Below are positions 20,342 to 30,034 of a DNA stretch of 64,000 nt, in pieces. Positions within the stretch are counted from its first letter, which is position 1. Each line of letters opens with the position of its first letter. The position numbers were made by a program, and so were the translations under genes. The DNA is taken from the NCBI GenBank assembly GCA_944472135.2, contig OX235263.1:90428721-90492720 (forward strand). Reading direction: 5' to 3'. The notes beneath the pieces were generated by a model. The model was not told the origin of the DNA. It made no database searches and saw nothing but the letters and a program-made list of their open reading frames with translations. This DNA is from Trichobilharzia regenti. Lineage: Eukaryota; Platyhelminthes; Trematoda; Strigeidida; Schistosomatidae.

Positions 20342-21145
20342 TTGTTGTGGTCAACCAGACACCGAAGTACCGAGAAACAAATGCTTATTCTAACAGAAAA
20401 GCTAGACACCAGTGGGAATTACTCGAGGGACGTCGCCAAAGCCTACGCAACTTTACACTTTATGCATAGGCAGCTGAAACCTCTCACTCCTGAACTGTTC
20501 TTAAGGTTATATAAGGCATATGTGAGGCCACACCTTGAGGTGCATAATATCATTGCACCTCCGCTACTCAAAAAAGGATGCTAACATTCTAGAACGTGTC
20601 CAGAGACGAGCGACAAAATGGGTGATCGGCCTCCGCAACAAATCATATGAGGAACGACTAAAGAAATTAGGTCTTTTCACACTTAGTTATCGAAGGCACA
20701 GGGGAGACCTCATCACCGTCTACCAAATCCTAAATGACCAGGCCCACCCAGATAAAAGCATCCTGCCATTAAGTGATTATAGGCTTCCACGAGGTAACCC
20801 GCTAAGGATAGCACACCAGAGACCAAAGACTCGAGTGCGATCACATTTCTTTTCGCTTCGTGTTTGCCGTCTCTGGAACGCTTTACCGGCGGCCGTGACT
20901 ACAGCGCCATCTCTGGAGATTTTTAAGCGGAAGCTAGACAATCATGCAGAAATGCAAGGTTTGTGTCTCAATGGCTTATCCTCATAAAACTTGAAACCAC
21001 ACTGTCAATGGATAAGCGTACAAACTAAATCCCCACGACCTATTCTGCCTTCTCGCACTCTATCTTTTCCTTAGGTCACCTTTATTATTCCACTTATCTC
21101 AATCTATATTATCTACACTACAACCCATTATTATTATTATTATTC
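20342..21145 (+). mobile_element. 5'-truncated CR1-like LINE, 3' end only
   Basis: Two overlapping frames encode only the C-terminal end of a CR1-type [34 protein letters not shown], then [29 protein letters not shown] and [18 protein letters not shown], ending at a stop at 20987. One frameshift lies near 20575. A short 3' UTR ends in (ATT)n at about 21126-21145, the microsatellite-type tail expected of CR1 elements. It is a separate insertion from the element ending at about 20250. Confidence 0.82.
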
Positions 21146-21507
21146 TGCTTTTATGACTACACCGAATGACCAACGGGAGTTAGGTCAAACTCCATTCACG
21201 GCAGCAATACAGTCCTAACATACTGCATACTTCATGCATTTATTCCCCTTGATAAATTTGAATAAATACTGAATTCAAATACTGCATACAACAAACCACA
21301 TCTCGACCAATCCCCGCACTACTCCTGGAGTCTACCAGAGCTAAAGCAGTCGAGTGGCGGGACTTACTACGCAGAAGCTCACCGAAGATCTGGAACCTCT
21401 ACCTCACAATCAAGAAGCGAGCTCAAAGAAATCACTGGTTTATACTAGCTCGTAATCAGGATATTGGATATTTCGTTTGGACTAATCGTATATGATTTCT
21501 ATACCCA
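21146..21507. other. Intergenic, nothing recognised
   Basis: No ORF, tRNA or repeat structure that I can assign. Confidence 0.4.
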
Positions 21508-21763
21508 CCCAGCTAGCATTTTTTTCGGGCGCATTGCAGACTTTTTGGGGCAAACTTCGGGACACTGTCCCATGTAAGTAGATCTACCCGAAGTCTCCCA
21601 AAAAGTCTGCAATTTGCCCCAAGCCTGCCCCAAAAGTCTGCAAAGCCCCCTAAGTCTTCCTCGGAATTTGCAATGTGCCCATATTCTGCCCCAAAGAGTC
21701 TGCAGTGCGCCCTAATTCTGTCCCTAAAAGTCTGCAATGCGCCCGAAAAAAATGCTAGCTGGG
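21508..21763. mobile_element. MITE with 38-bp perfect terminal inverted repeats
   Basis: The first 38 bases, starting CCCAGCTAGCATTTTTTTCG, are exactly the reverse complement of the last 38. The interior repeats a motif like GCCCCAAAAGTCTGCAA several times. At 256 bases and with no ORF of recognised family, this is a non-autonomous inverted-repeat transposon. I could not find a convincing target-site duplication, so the superfamily is not assigned. Confidence 0.8.
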
Positions 21764-22557
21764 CTATGTTGGGTACAATGTCATATGACGGTGCGGCTAA
21801 GGTGTTAACGAAATAGGTAGCTATCTGGCACATATATTTTTCCATTTATATCAGTTGATAATCATATCAGATGCTTTTGGGCGAACCAGCACTTAGAGCG
21901 AGTTTCTGACCCTTAAATATTTCGTAAACGTGATATCAGGATTATATGAAGGTTCTGTTTTACATCCAAATCTATAGTTATGAATCGCCCTCAAATGCAT
22001 TTCCCGTTATCAACATTAGTAAGTCAATGGAAGTTTAAACTATTCTTACTAGCCATATAAGTGAGCTGCAGGCAAGATAAAAGGTACTTTAGCACATGTA
22101 ATCGCAATAAGTTGTTGTATGTGATGTGTACTTATGACACCATTTTCGTTTAGATTTAACATAAGACAGATACATCTTGGTTCTTCTGATTAAAACCAGA
22201 TTCCAATCTAAGTTATTTCTATTCATAGCGCTGAATTCAGCGATGTTTTCTGCGCAATAAAGAACAATCCTTGGTGGTAAAAACACTTTGAGTGCTTATC
22301 ATCTCGATATTGGTAACTGGTGTAATCGCTTATGGTGCTTGACCAAGTTTCAGACATTTCCATCCTCATCCCTTAGAAGTCTCAGTCATTTTATTGTTGT
22401 ATGCTGTCACATCCGTACACCATGTTGCCGTAGTATTTGGCTTTTATACTGCCACACCTGTTTTGCTCTCTTTGAGTTTTGTCCCTGTTGACTTTTCAGG
22501 TGTATAATTTTCGCTTTTACTTACTTTATGATAGCGTTTTTATCTGCATGACGGACG
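21764..22557. other. Upstream region of COQ5
   Basis: Holds no gene. It should contain the promoter and 5' UTR of COQ5, but I see no clear TATA box or initiator. Upstream ATGs at 22529 and 22548 open short frames that stop quickly and are out of frame with COQ5. Confidence 0.45.
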
Positions 22558-25500
22558 ATGAGAATCCTTTCACTTGTTGCTCGAAGAGCCTCCTTTAATC
22601 TTAGTGTATTATATCAGCCCAAAAATCTTCTGTCAACTACACATTTTGGATTTGAAACAGTACCAGTTAAAGAAAAACAGTTGAAAGGTAACATGGAAGT
22701 CACCTTTTCATCATTATTATCATAATTTATTATCATTTTTGTCTAAAACACAGTTAATCATGTATTCGAGAATGTAGCTAAAAAATATGATCTAATGAAT
22801 GATGTGATGAGTTTTGGTGTGCATAGATTCTGGAAAGATTGTTTTGTCAGTCAGATTATGCCAACAAATAATTTGAAATGTTTAGATGTTGCAGGTGGAA
22901 CAGGTTTGTTGAAATCATTTATATGCTTTTAGTTACAATATTTACTTATAGGTGATATTGCCTTTAGATTAATGAAATATGCTAAATGTATTAATGTGTC
23001 CGAGAACTCTGAGTTGAATCCGCCTATTATGGGACCTGAAGTAACAGTTTGTGATATTAATCCATCGATGATGGAAGTTGGCAAACTGCGTGCAGAAGAA
23101 TTGGGTTTTAAAAATAGTATGTTTACCATTCTCAATACAATTATTGTCATTAATTTATTAAGTACAGTGGGTTGAGGGGAATGCTGAAAACCTTCCGTTT
23201 GAGGATAATTCATTCGATGTGTATACTATTGCGTTTGGTATACGTAACTGCACGTATATTGATAAGGTAAGCTTGCTTATTATTTCTTCAATGCTTTTAG
23301 TAGGTTGTTGCAGAGGCTCATCGTGTTCTTCGCCCATGGGGTCGATTTTATTGTTTAGAATTCAGTAAAGTTGAAAACAGCATATTTCGAAGGTTAGCGT
23401 TTTTCGCTTTGTTGAGTGCATTTTACCAATAGCAGTTATTGGGCGTTTTGGCCACTTCGTTTGTCCGCCTTAATAGACTGTTTGCTAACGGAATTTCGAC
23501 AGGGTTATAAAAAGGATAGTGTGGCGTTTACTAACCTACATCATCTCTGACATACATATGATTCTGCACTATCTACCAACGGACATGTATACTGCTTAGT
23601 AGTTCTGTCTGTCTGTCTGTTTTCGACATAGAACTTTGCACAAATGTGCGGAAGTTCAAGTCGCCACATTCCGTGTAGCACGCGAAGCAAGAGAAGAAAG
23701 TACAAGAAAAGCATAATAGAAACAGTGAGCAGAGGTGTGAGACAAAGGAGTAATAAAGAAAAACAAAACAGTTTCATTGAAGATCATAAGTCACAGGGAG
23801 TGGATGCATCTGCGCCACTGAGAACGATTTTGAGCCATGTCACCAATTGTTTCCAACCATAGATTTTTACCGTCCCGAGGACCCCAGCCTGGAAGTCTAC
23901 ACCTTCCTACGTGGCTTAGACCAACTGTTGTGGATTTCATTGACTGATGCCAAGTTTTTGTTTGACCGCCGCTAGCTTTTTTCCAGCCTGACCCTATATC
24001 CGCTAACATTGCTCGTCGAGGGAGGCGATGGCTTGGCATACGTAACACATGTCCTAACCATCTCAGTCTTTGTAGCTTCACGACTTCGTCGATTGATTTC
24101 CCCTGTTTACCTAGAACTCTACGCCTAACCTCCATGTTGCTCACCTTATTATGCCACTTTACACGGGAAATAGAACGCAGGCACCTATGATCAAAGACAG
24201 CTAGTCTTTTCATGTCTTCCACTCTCAGTGGCCAGGTCTCACAACCATAAAGGAGGACGGAGCGGACTGATGAGCAGTACACCCGCCCTTTGGTCGATAG
24301 TCGAACATCTCGTCTACGCCAGAGTCGGCGTAAACTAACAAATGCGAAACGAGCCCCTTGTATTCGTGCTGAGATTTCGTCAGAGATCAGCCCGTTGGGG
24401 CTGATGGTACTTCCCAAATAAGTGAAGCGGTCAACGTGCTCTACCACTTCACTTCCTATTTTTAAACTAGGCGTCGATGTAGTCCAGTCCTGTAACATCA
24501 TCTTGCATTTGGCGGGAGCGAATCGCATGCCAAACATTCGTAGATTGCGGCTCAAGGTGTTTAGAAGACTCTGCATTTCGTCAGCGTCTTCGCCTAGAAG
24601 GACTATATCGTCTGCATATTCCAAGTCAACGAGATTATTCCCCGGTAGCAAGTCAATCCCTGAGTCGCTGAAGTCACCTAGGGTTAAGTCCATTAACACA
24701 TCTATGATGAAGTTGAATAGAAAAGGAGATAATGGGCATCCTTGACGGACACCACTGGTCGTCATCAGTTCAGATGACAGCTCGCCGTAAGCCCTCACCT
24801 GGCTGTATGAGTACGAATAGAGTGCCTTAATCAGTGCAATATATTTTCTTGGAATTCCCTTTACAGCCAAGCATCTCCAGAGAACTTCCCGATCGACAGA
24901 GTCGAATGCTGCCTTTAGGTCAAGAAATATAATGACTGTTGGACGCCGGTAGGAATGCCTATGTTCTAGAATCTGTCGGAGGGTGAAGATATGATCAATA
25001 CACCCTCTTCCTGGTCTAAAGCCTGCCTGGCTCTCTCGTGTTTGTGCTTCCCGAGCACCACTCAGTCTACGCATGATTATTGAGCCTAAGACTTTAGATA
25101 CTATATTAGTCAAGCTAATCCCTCTGTGATTATCACAGGAAGACTTGTCTCCCTTCTTGTATATGGGGATAATCAGTGACTTACACCAACCCGATGGGAC
25201 TTCTTCTGATTCCCAGACGCTGCCTAGTACCTCAGTTAATCCGGACAGTAAGCTGTCTCCACCGTACTTAAATACCTCTGGAGTCATTCCATCAGGTCCC
25301 GCTGCTTTGCCTAGTTTCAGATTGGTGACAGCTTTAGTAACCTCAGTTAGTGACGGAGGACCTGTATCTATATCCCATTCAGGGAGGTGTTGGATGCTCG
25401 GAAGGTTGAGCGTGGCTGTGGGCAAATTAAACTGCTCCTCATAATGCTCTTTCCAACGATCCAGTCGTCTATCCTGTGAGCTAATTATAGTGCCATTTTT

Positions 25501-28003
25501 TTCCGAGATTGTCTCACTAATGATTTGTCTTCTCCCACCCGTTTCCCTGATGAGTCCAAAGAGTTGCCTGGTGTTGCCTATCCTCGAAGCTTTCTCCATC
25601 TCTTTGGCTTTTGTCGCCCACCACTGTTCACGGTCCTTGCGGAGACTTTTCGTAAGTTTCCTCTTGTGCAGCTTTCGCTCCTCATTGAATTCGGAGCTCG
25701 CCGGAATAAGTCTTCTAGCATCTATCAGTTCGGATGAGGCGGTGGAGATCCAGTGGTTTTTACTCACCTTTGGGTTTACCTTATTCACAGCTTTTACAGC
25801 TGTATCTATGGCTGCCTGGATATTTTTCCAAGCTTCTTCAGGGTGAGCACAGCTGTCGAACACAGATATGTGTTTAGCTAGTTCTTCCTCAAATACGGAT
25901 TTAGTTTCCTGATCGAGCTGGGGACGTGATGGTTTTACCGCCAGCTGTTTCCTACGTCCGTTCAGTCGTAAGCACACCCGAGCGCGGACCAGTGCATGGT
26001 CGGTATCTACGCACGTGTTCCAGAAGGAGCGACAATCTCCTACCGACCCACGCCAACGATAGCTTATTGCTATGTGGTCTATTTGTGTCCAGCGTTGGTT
26101 TGATGAAGGGGGTCTCCAAGTCAAACAGTGTCTCTCCTTGTGTTTAAAGTTAGTGCTTACAAGAAACAAATGATTATCAGAGCAGAACTGTAGGAGACGG
26201 TCACCGTTGTCGGTTCGCTGGCACGGAACTCCATAGGTGCCACCGACATCCTTCTCAGATTGACACAATTTCCCTACTTGAGCGTTAAAGTCACCAGCTA
26301 GAACGACTATGTCTGAGCGTTTAGCCTTTCCACCAAACTAGACAGCTTTTGGTAGAACTCATCCTTCGTTTCATCTGAACTGCAGTCAGTGGGGGCGTAG
26401 GCGGAGATTACGAAAAGGCATCGGCGAGTAGTGCAGTCCTTCCTCCTTCTTACTGATCCGTTCAGGCGGACAGCACACATTCGGCTATCTACCGGGATCC
26501 AGTCAAGCAATGTCTTTTCTGCCCTAGTACTCAAAGCTATCCCTACGCCAGCTAATCCTCGTGAACTAGCTGTGGCATCTCCTGACACCCTCAAGGTGAA
26601 TTTTGCAGATTCAACCTGTTGGCCAGGTGGGGTTAGGTGAATAACCACACTTGGGTCTTGTATGCGTGTTTCTGAAACACAGCATACATCAATGGCTCGT
26701 GATGCCAGGGTCTTGGCTAGTGATGCTTGTTGTCCTATTTGGCAAAGTGTCCTAACATTAAGAGCTCCTATATGAAATTGGTGGCGCGGCTTTAAGAGGC
26801 TGTCGGTGGTGGTTTTTTGGCTTCCATCGTTTTTAGTGGACGCAGAGTGGAGAGGAAGTGGAGAGCTATCAAGTCGAGGAGTTGCATCAGTGGAAGGAAG
26901 GCAAGATGATAGAGATGAAGATGAAGACAAAGATGAGTGAGTAATAGAGAGGTTTCGTGTGCATTTCGGATTGTGAGGGCGATTGTTACTTCCCGGCTGC
27001 CCACACCGTGGAAGTTGGTTGCGTGACCGCAGAGCCCAGGGGACAACTGCTTGAGGCCGGTCACACGCGGCCTGTTTTTGTTCGTTCTTTTTTGTTTGGT
27101 GTGTCTCAGTAGCAGATTTATCACTCACGCCCTGTGACACGGCAGCAGGAAGCGCGGTCGTTGTTAATCCGGGCCACGGCCGATCCGGCATGAAATTTTG
27201 TAATTTTGTATTGGACATGATGTTGGATTGGGTAGCTGCTTTTTGTTTAACCGCTATCCAAACAACCTGCCTGGCATGGTAGAACCTCAAGAGACATAAG
27301 TCTCAGCCAGTATAGCTTGATTAGGTCATTGCGGTGTTCAAGCCCGACCACCACGTCAAGGTAGCAGCTTTCGGTCGGGCTTAGTAGTTCAGTTAGTTTA
27401 AGCCACGTGGGAAGGTGTAGACTTCCTGGTTGGGGTCCTCGGGACGATAAAAACCGATGAAGGCTGGAGACAATTGGTGATATGGCTCAAAATCATCGTT
27501 ATCAGTGATGGCTGGTGCAGATGCATCCACTCCTTGTGACTTATGATACCCAACATAACTATATTGTTCTTCGTCATTACTATTCCTTTTGTTTCGTATC
27601 CCTATCCACTGTCTCTATTTTGCATTTCGTTTTGCTTTTCCCTCGCTTTGTGTGCTACAACGAGGGAGTGTGGAGAATTGAACTGTTGCACATTGGTGCA
27701 AATTTCTATGTTGAAAACAGATAGACAGGCAGACAGTAGCTCACTCTATCCAATTTTGTGGCTGTCAAATATAACCATTGAAAGTGAAACACATGGGAGA
27801 CTAAACCCACCCTGACAATTATTCATGGAGTGCTTGATTTTGTTTTGTTGGTTTGAGCCACGTTGGAAGGTGTATAGTGTACGTCTGATGTCCTCAAGCT
27901 GCTAATATCCTATGATTTGAAACTGTTTGGTGATATGGCTGGAAATCAGTTCTTAGTGTCGCAGATGTATTGGCTACTAACGATCTCCTAAACTGATTAA
28001 CTC

Positions 28004-28052
<49 letters not shown>

Positions 28053-28957
28053 TACAGGAATATAATGCTAACACTTCTTTTATTTTTTCGTAGAGTGGGT
28101 CGATGCAGGGTTTAAAGGTAACATCTAAAAGTCGTCATAATAATATTACAATATGTGACTCATTTGTTTAAACACTTGACTTCCCTTCAGAGGGTCATGG
28201 GCTTGAACTTCACCCCATCTAGAGAGATTTTGGCAGCCAGATAGTATTGTAGTGACAGAAGACAAGGGCTAGGAAACACAGATCGTTTATTGAGAAAATT
28301 AATAGATTTTTATGTACATTATTATTATAAGCATTAGAGAAACAGCGTATTCTGATTGGTTATCTCACTGAAAGTTAATCTTTCATCTCATTTTGTGGCC
28401 ATTTCTTTGAAGGTCAGACCATATATCTGCGAATCGTATCCGCCCACGCAGTCTGCTGTAATTGGTTGTTGAGTTGGCCTTTGTTTTTGTTGTTTTCCTC
28501 ATGACCAAGTTTTGGGACGTAAACACACTGACGTAAATTGCACTGTCTACCAATTTTGGCTAGCAGACAGCTCTCACTACAGTATCTCTCTAGCCTTCAT
28601 AAGCTAAGTGTCGTTCATTCTTTATCAAATGTATCACATTGCAACTGGTTGAGTAATGCAGTGACATATTTATTGTCATTCTGACCAACTAAAATAAAGC
28701 TTATTTTTATTGTTATTATTTCTTATTCCAGTATATATGATGCTTATTCAATGCAAATGATTCCTGTTATTGGACAACTGATTGCAGGCGACTGGAATTC
28801 ATATAAATACTTAGTTGAGAGTATTCGTAAATTTCCCGATCAAAGAGAATTTGCTGAAATAATTGAACAATCAGGATTTAGCAATGTTGACTGGATAAAT
28901 TATTCAGATGGTATTGTTGCTGTTCATAAAGGTTTCAAAATTCCGTCCAATAATTAA
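22558..28957 (+). CDS. COQ5: 2-methoxy-6-polyprenyl-1,4-benzoquinol methyltransferase, mitochondrial (COQ5), six exons
   Basis: S-adenosylmethionine-dependent C-methyltransferase of ubiquinone (coenzyme Q) synthesis, acting in the mitochondrial matrix-side CoQ complex. Exons: 22558-22687, 22754-22903, 22952-23116, 23163-23266, 23304-23392 and 28732-28957. All splice phases agree and the total is 864 nt, 287 residues plus stop. Residues 1-27 are basic and hydroxylated without acidic residues, a mitochondrial targeting peptide. THFGFETV (28-35) begins the family core. [19 protein letters not shown] (54-72), the SAM-binding loop LDVAGGTGD (87-95), YTIAFGIRN (169-177) and [13 protein letters not shown] (193-205) are UbiE/COQ5 signatures. 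Introns 1-4 are 66, 48, 46 and 37 bases. Intron 5 is 5339 bases and filled with transposable elements. All signature residues are intact, so the gene looks functional. Confidence 0.96.
23791..27290 (-). pseudogene. RTE endonuclease / reverse transcriptase, one frameshift (copy A)
   Basis: Two frames (26307-27290 and 23791-26268) make up one ORF of about 1165 codons when compared with copy B. A 2-base deletion around 26329 (CTTTCCACC against CTTTCTCACC in copy B) separates them. The first part carries the endonuclease start ([20 protein letters not shown]). The second holds its end, the RT core ([57 protein letters not shown]) and the C-terminal DHRCLRS...[12 protein letters not shown] region. 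The RT half differs clearly from copy B; the endonuclease half is nearly identical. Confidence 0.9.
27312..27379 (-). ncRNA. HDV-like ribozyme candidate at 5' end of RTE copy A
   Basis: Numbering from the element's first base (27379), CCCGACC (1-7) pairs perfectly with GGTCGGG (31-37). ACC (18-20) pairs with GGT (28-30) around a 7-base loop (21-27), directly followed by the 3' strand of the first helix. This is the P1/P3/L3 spacing of the hepatitis delta fold. A CTAA sequence before CAAGCT could be the catalytic-C J4/2 segment, with AGCT/AGCT as part of P2. P4 and P1.1 are not resolved by eye. Such ribozymes release the 5' end of several non-LTR retrotransposon RNAs. Confidence 0.6.
27391..27736 (+). 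mobile_element. 5'-truncated RTE fragment, opposite strand to copy A
   Basis: Matches the last 60 or so codons and 3' UTR of the RTE family: AAGCCACGTGGGAAGGTGTAG, GGTCCTCGGGAC, then TCCACTCCTTGTGACTTATG. It ends in an ACAGATAGACAGGCAGACAG tail. It directly adjoins the right target-site duplication of copy A. Confidence 0.8.
27830..27970 (+). mobile_element. Diverged RTE 3' fragment
   Basis: TTTGAGCCACGTTGGAAGGTG ... TGGTGATATGGCT matches the same 3' coding region as the neighbouring fragment, with many more changes. Confidence 0.55.
28006..28050. repeat. (AT)n microsatellite
   Basis: About 45 bases of alternating TA in COQ5 intron 5. Confidence 0.95.
28248..28581. mobile_element. Solo LTR, second LTR family
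   Basis: 334 bases beginning TGTAGTGA and ending TCACTACA (TG...CA with an inverted-repeat terminus), flanked by GTAT on both sides (28244-28247 and 28582-28585). A diverged copy is at 41280-41618. The internal sequence (GATCGTTTATT, TCTGATTGGTTAT) is unrelated to the array LTR. The 4-base duplication suggests a Gypsy-like element, but no coding part is present. Confidence 0.8.
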
Positions 28958-29150
28958 TGTATATATATTTATCTGTATTACGGACATGTGTAATTCTGTT
29001 TACAGGACATATTGAATTACATTATTGTAGATAGATTATTATTTTCCTTTTTACTTCCTTTTTCTTACAAAAATATACAAAAACTGGGAGAAGAATTGAT
29101 ATTATATTGATTTACAGGTTTTTATCATTAAAATTTAGTTGATGTGACTG
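28958..29150 (+). other. Probable COQ5 3' UTR
   Basis: AT-rich sequence after the stop codon. An ATTAAA at 29127-29132 is the best candidate polyadenylation signal; no AATAAA is seen nearby. Confidence 0.4.
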
Positions 29151-29154
29151 ATTA

Positions 29155-29375
29155 ATACGTGCGTTCGTGGCACCATGTGGCGGTTGGTAGGTGGCTCGGG
29201 GTTCGATCTCCGGTCAGCAGGCGCATTCCTTTACCTCGTTAAGTCAGTAATAAGAGGGGAGGTTGGGCATGAAGCTAGCATACCCCACTGCCACCGAAAT
29301 TTCAGGCCTGTAGCTTGAGGCTCTACGTTCCACTGGGAAATGATTGGTGCTGTCTGTGATTTATCCCTAGGTAGT
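29155..29375 (+). mobile_element. Degenerate tRNA-derived SINE
   Basis: A GGTTCGATCTCC B-box-like sequence at about 29200 is preceded by a TGGCGGTTGGTAGG A-box-like sequence. This is a tRNA-like head of a family different from SINE-B and the hammerhead SINEs. Boundaries are uncertain. Confidence 0.5.
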
Positions 29376-29648
29376 TAGGTAGTTTTAATTGAAGATTTGA
29401 TAGTAATAAGTAGAGAAGACTGGGGTCAACTTAGCGAAGGAAGCGTTGTTGTTCAAATTCTGTACAACCGTATTTATATTGGTTAAAAAGTATAGCCCGG
29501 TGATGCACTTCTAAATATCGCTTCGCTTGATAGTTGACAGTAAGGTTCAGACAGGAAAGGACTGTTAGGCGTGTAAGGCTAGCAACACCACCTGGTAGAA
29601 AAACAACATCTGCACTGTTGAGACTTCAAAATTCAATGCTTGTTAGAT
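29376..29648. other. Nothing recognised
   Basis: Intergenic sequence between the degenerate SINE and the PLE tail; no ORF or repeat structure assigned. Confidence 0.35.
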
Positions 29649-30034
29649 ATGATAGAGAAGATTTGTAGCTCGGGTGGATGATTTTTTTGATGTGGTTGAG
29701 TTCTCTGATCTAGCTGGATGGTTTATTTGCAAAGCTTTCATCGCCCTACTAGGCGACATCTTCAGCGCATACTTCAAATTGAAGTGAGCTTTTAGATTTC
29801 TCCACGAGTTTATTAATCATCTCTCCTGGTGACCACCTTGGACGTGATTAGTTGTTTTTGTGTGTTTTCTGTCTGGATTCAACATAGAACTTGGCACCGA
29901 AGTGCAGCAGTTCGAGTTGCCACGTTCCAAATAGCACACAGAGGTAGACAAGAAGATGAGTGGAGAGAATTAATAGAGTTTGACAAATATAGGAGTGAAA
30001 CAGAATGGGTAATGGTAGAAAGGAATATGAAAGA

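Larger units (their letters stand above)
23606..27379 (-). mobile_element. RTE-type LINE, copy A, in COQ5 intron 5
   Basis: A 3774-base, nearly full-length non-LTR retrotransposon of RTE type. It is flanked by an 11-base target-site duplication CTTAGTAGTTC (23595-23605 and 27380-27390). The 3' end is a short CTGT-type tandem (plus strand 23606-23620), the short simple-repeat tail usual for RTE. The 5' end coincides with an HDV-ribozyme-like fold. The coding frame is broken once (about 26329). Confidence 0.9.
23393..28731 (+). other. COQ5 intron 5, filled by transposable elements
   Basis: Begins with a GT donor at 23393 and ends with the TTATTCCAG acceptor at 28731. It holds RTE copy A (antisense to the gene), two RTE fragments, an AT microsatellite and a solo LTR. 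No extra COQ5 exon is needed, since exons 5 and 6 join in frame (phase 2). Confidence 0.9.

Noticed and set aside
24422..25846. Several plus-strand ORFs of 70-120 codons within RTE copy A
   Set aside because: Shadows of the minus-strand RT/endonuclease frame; the same shadows appear in copy B.
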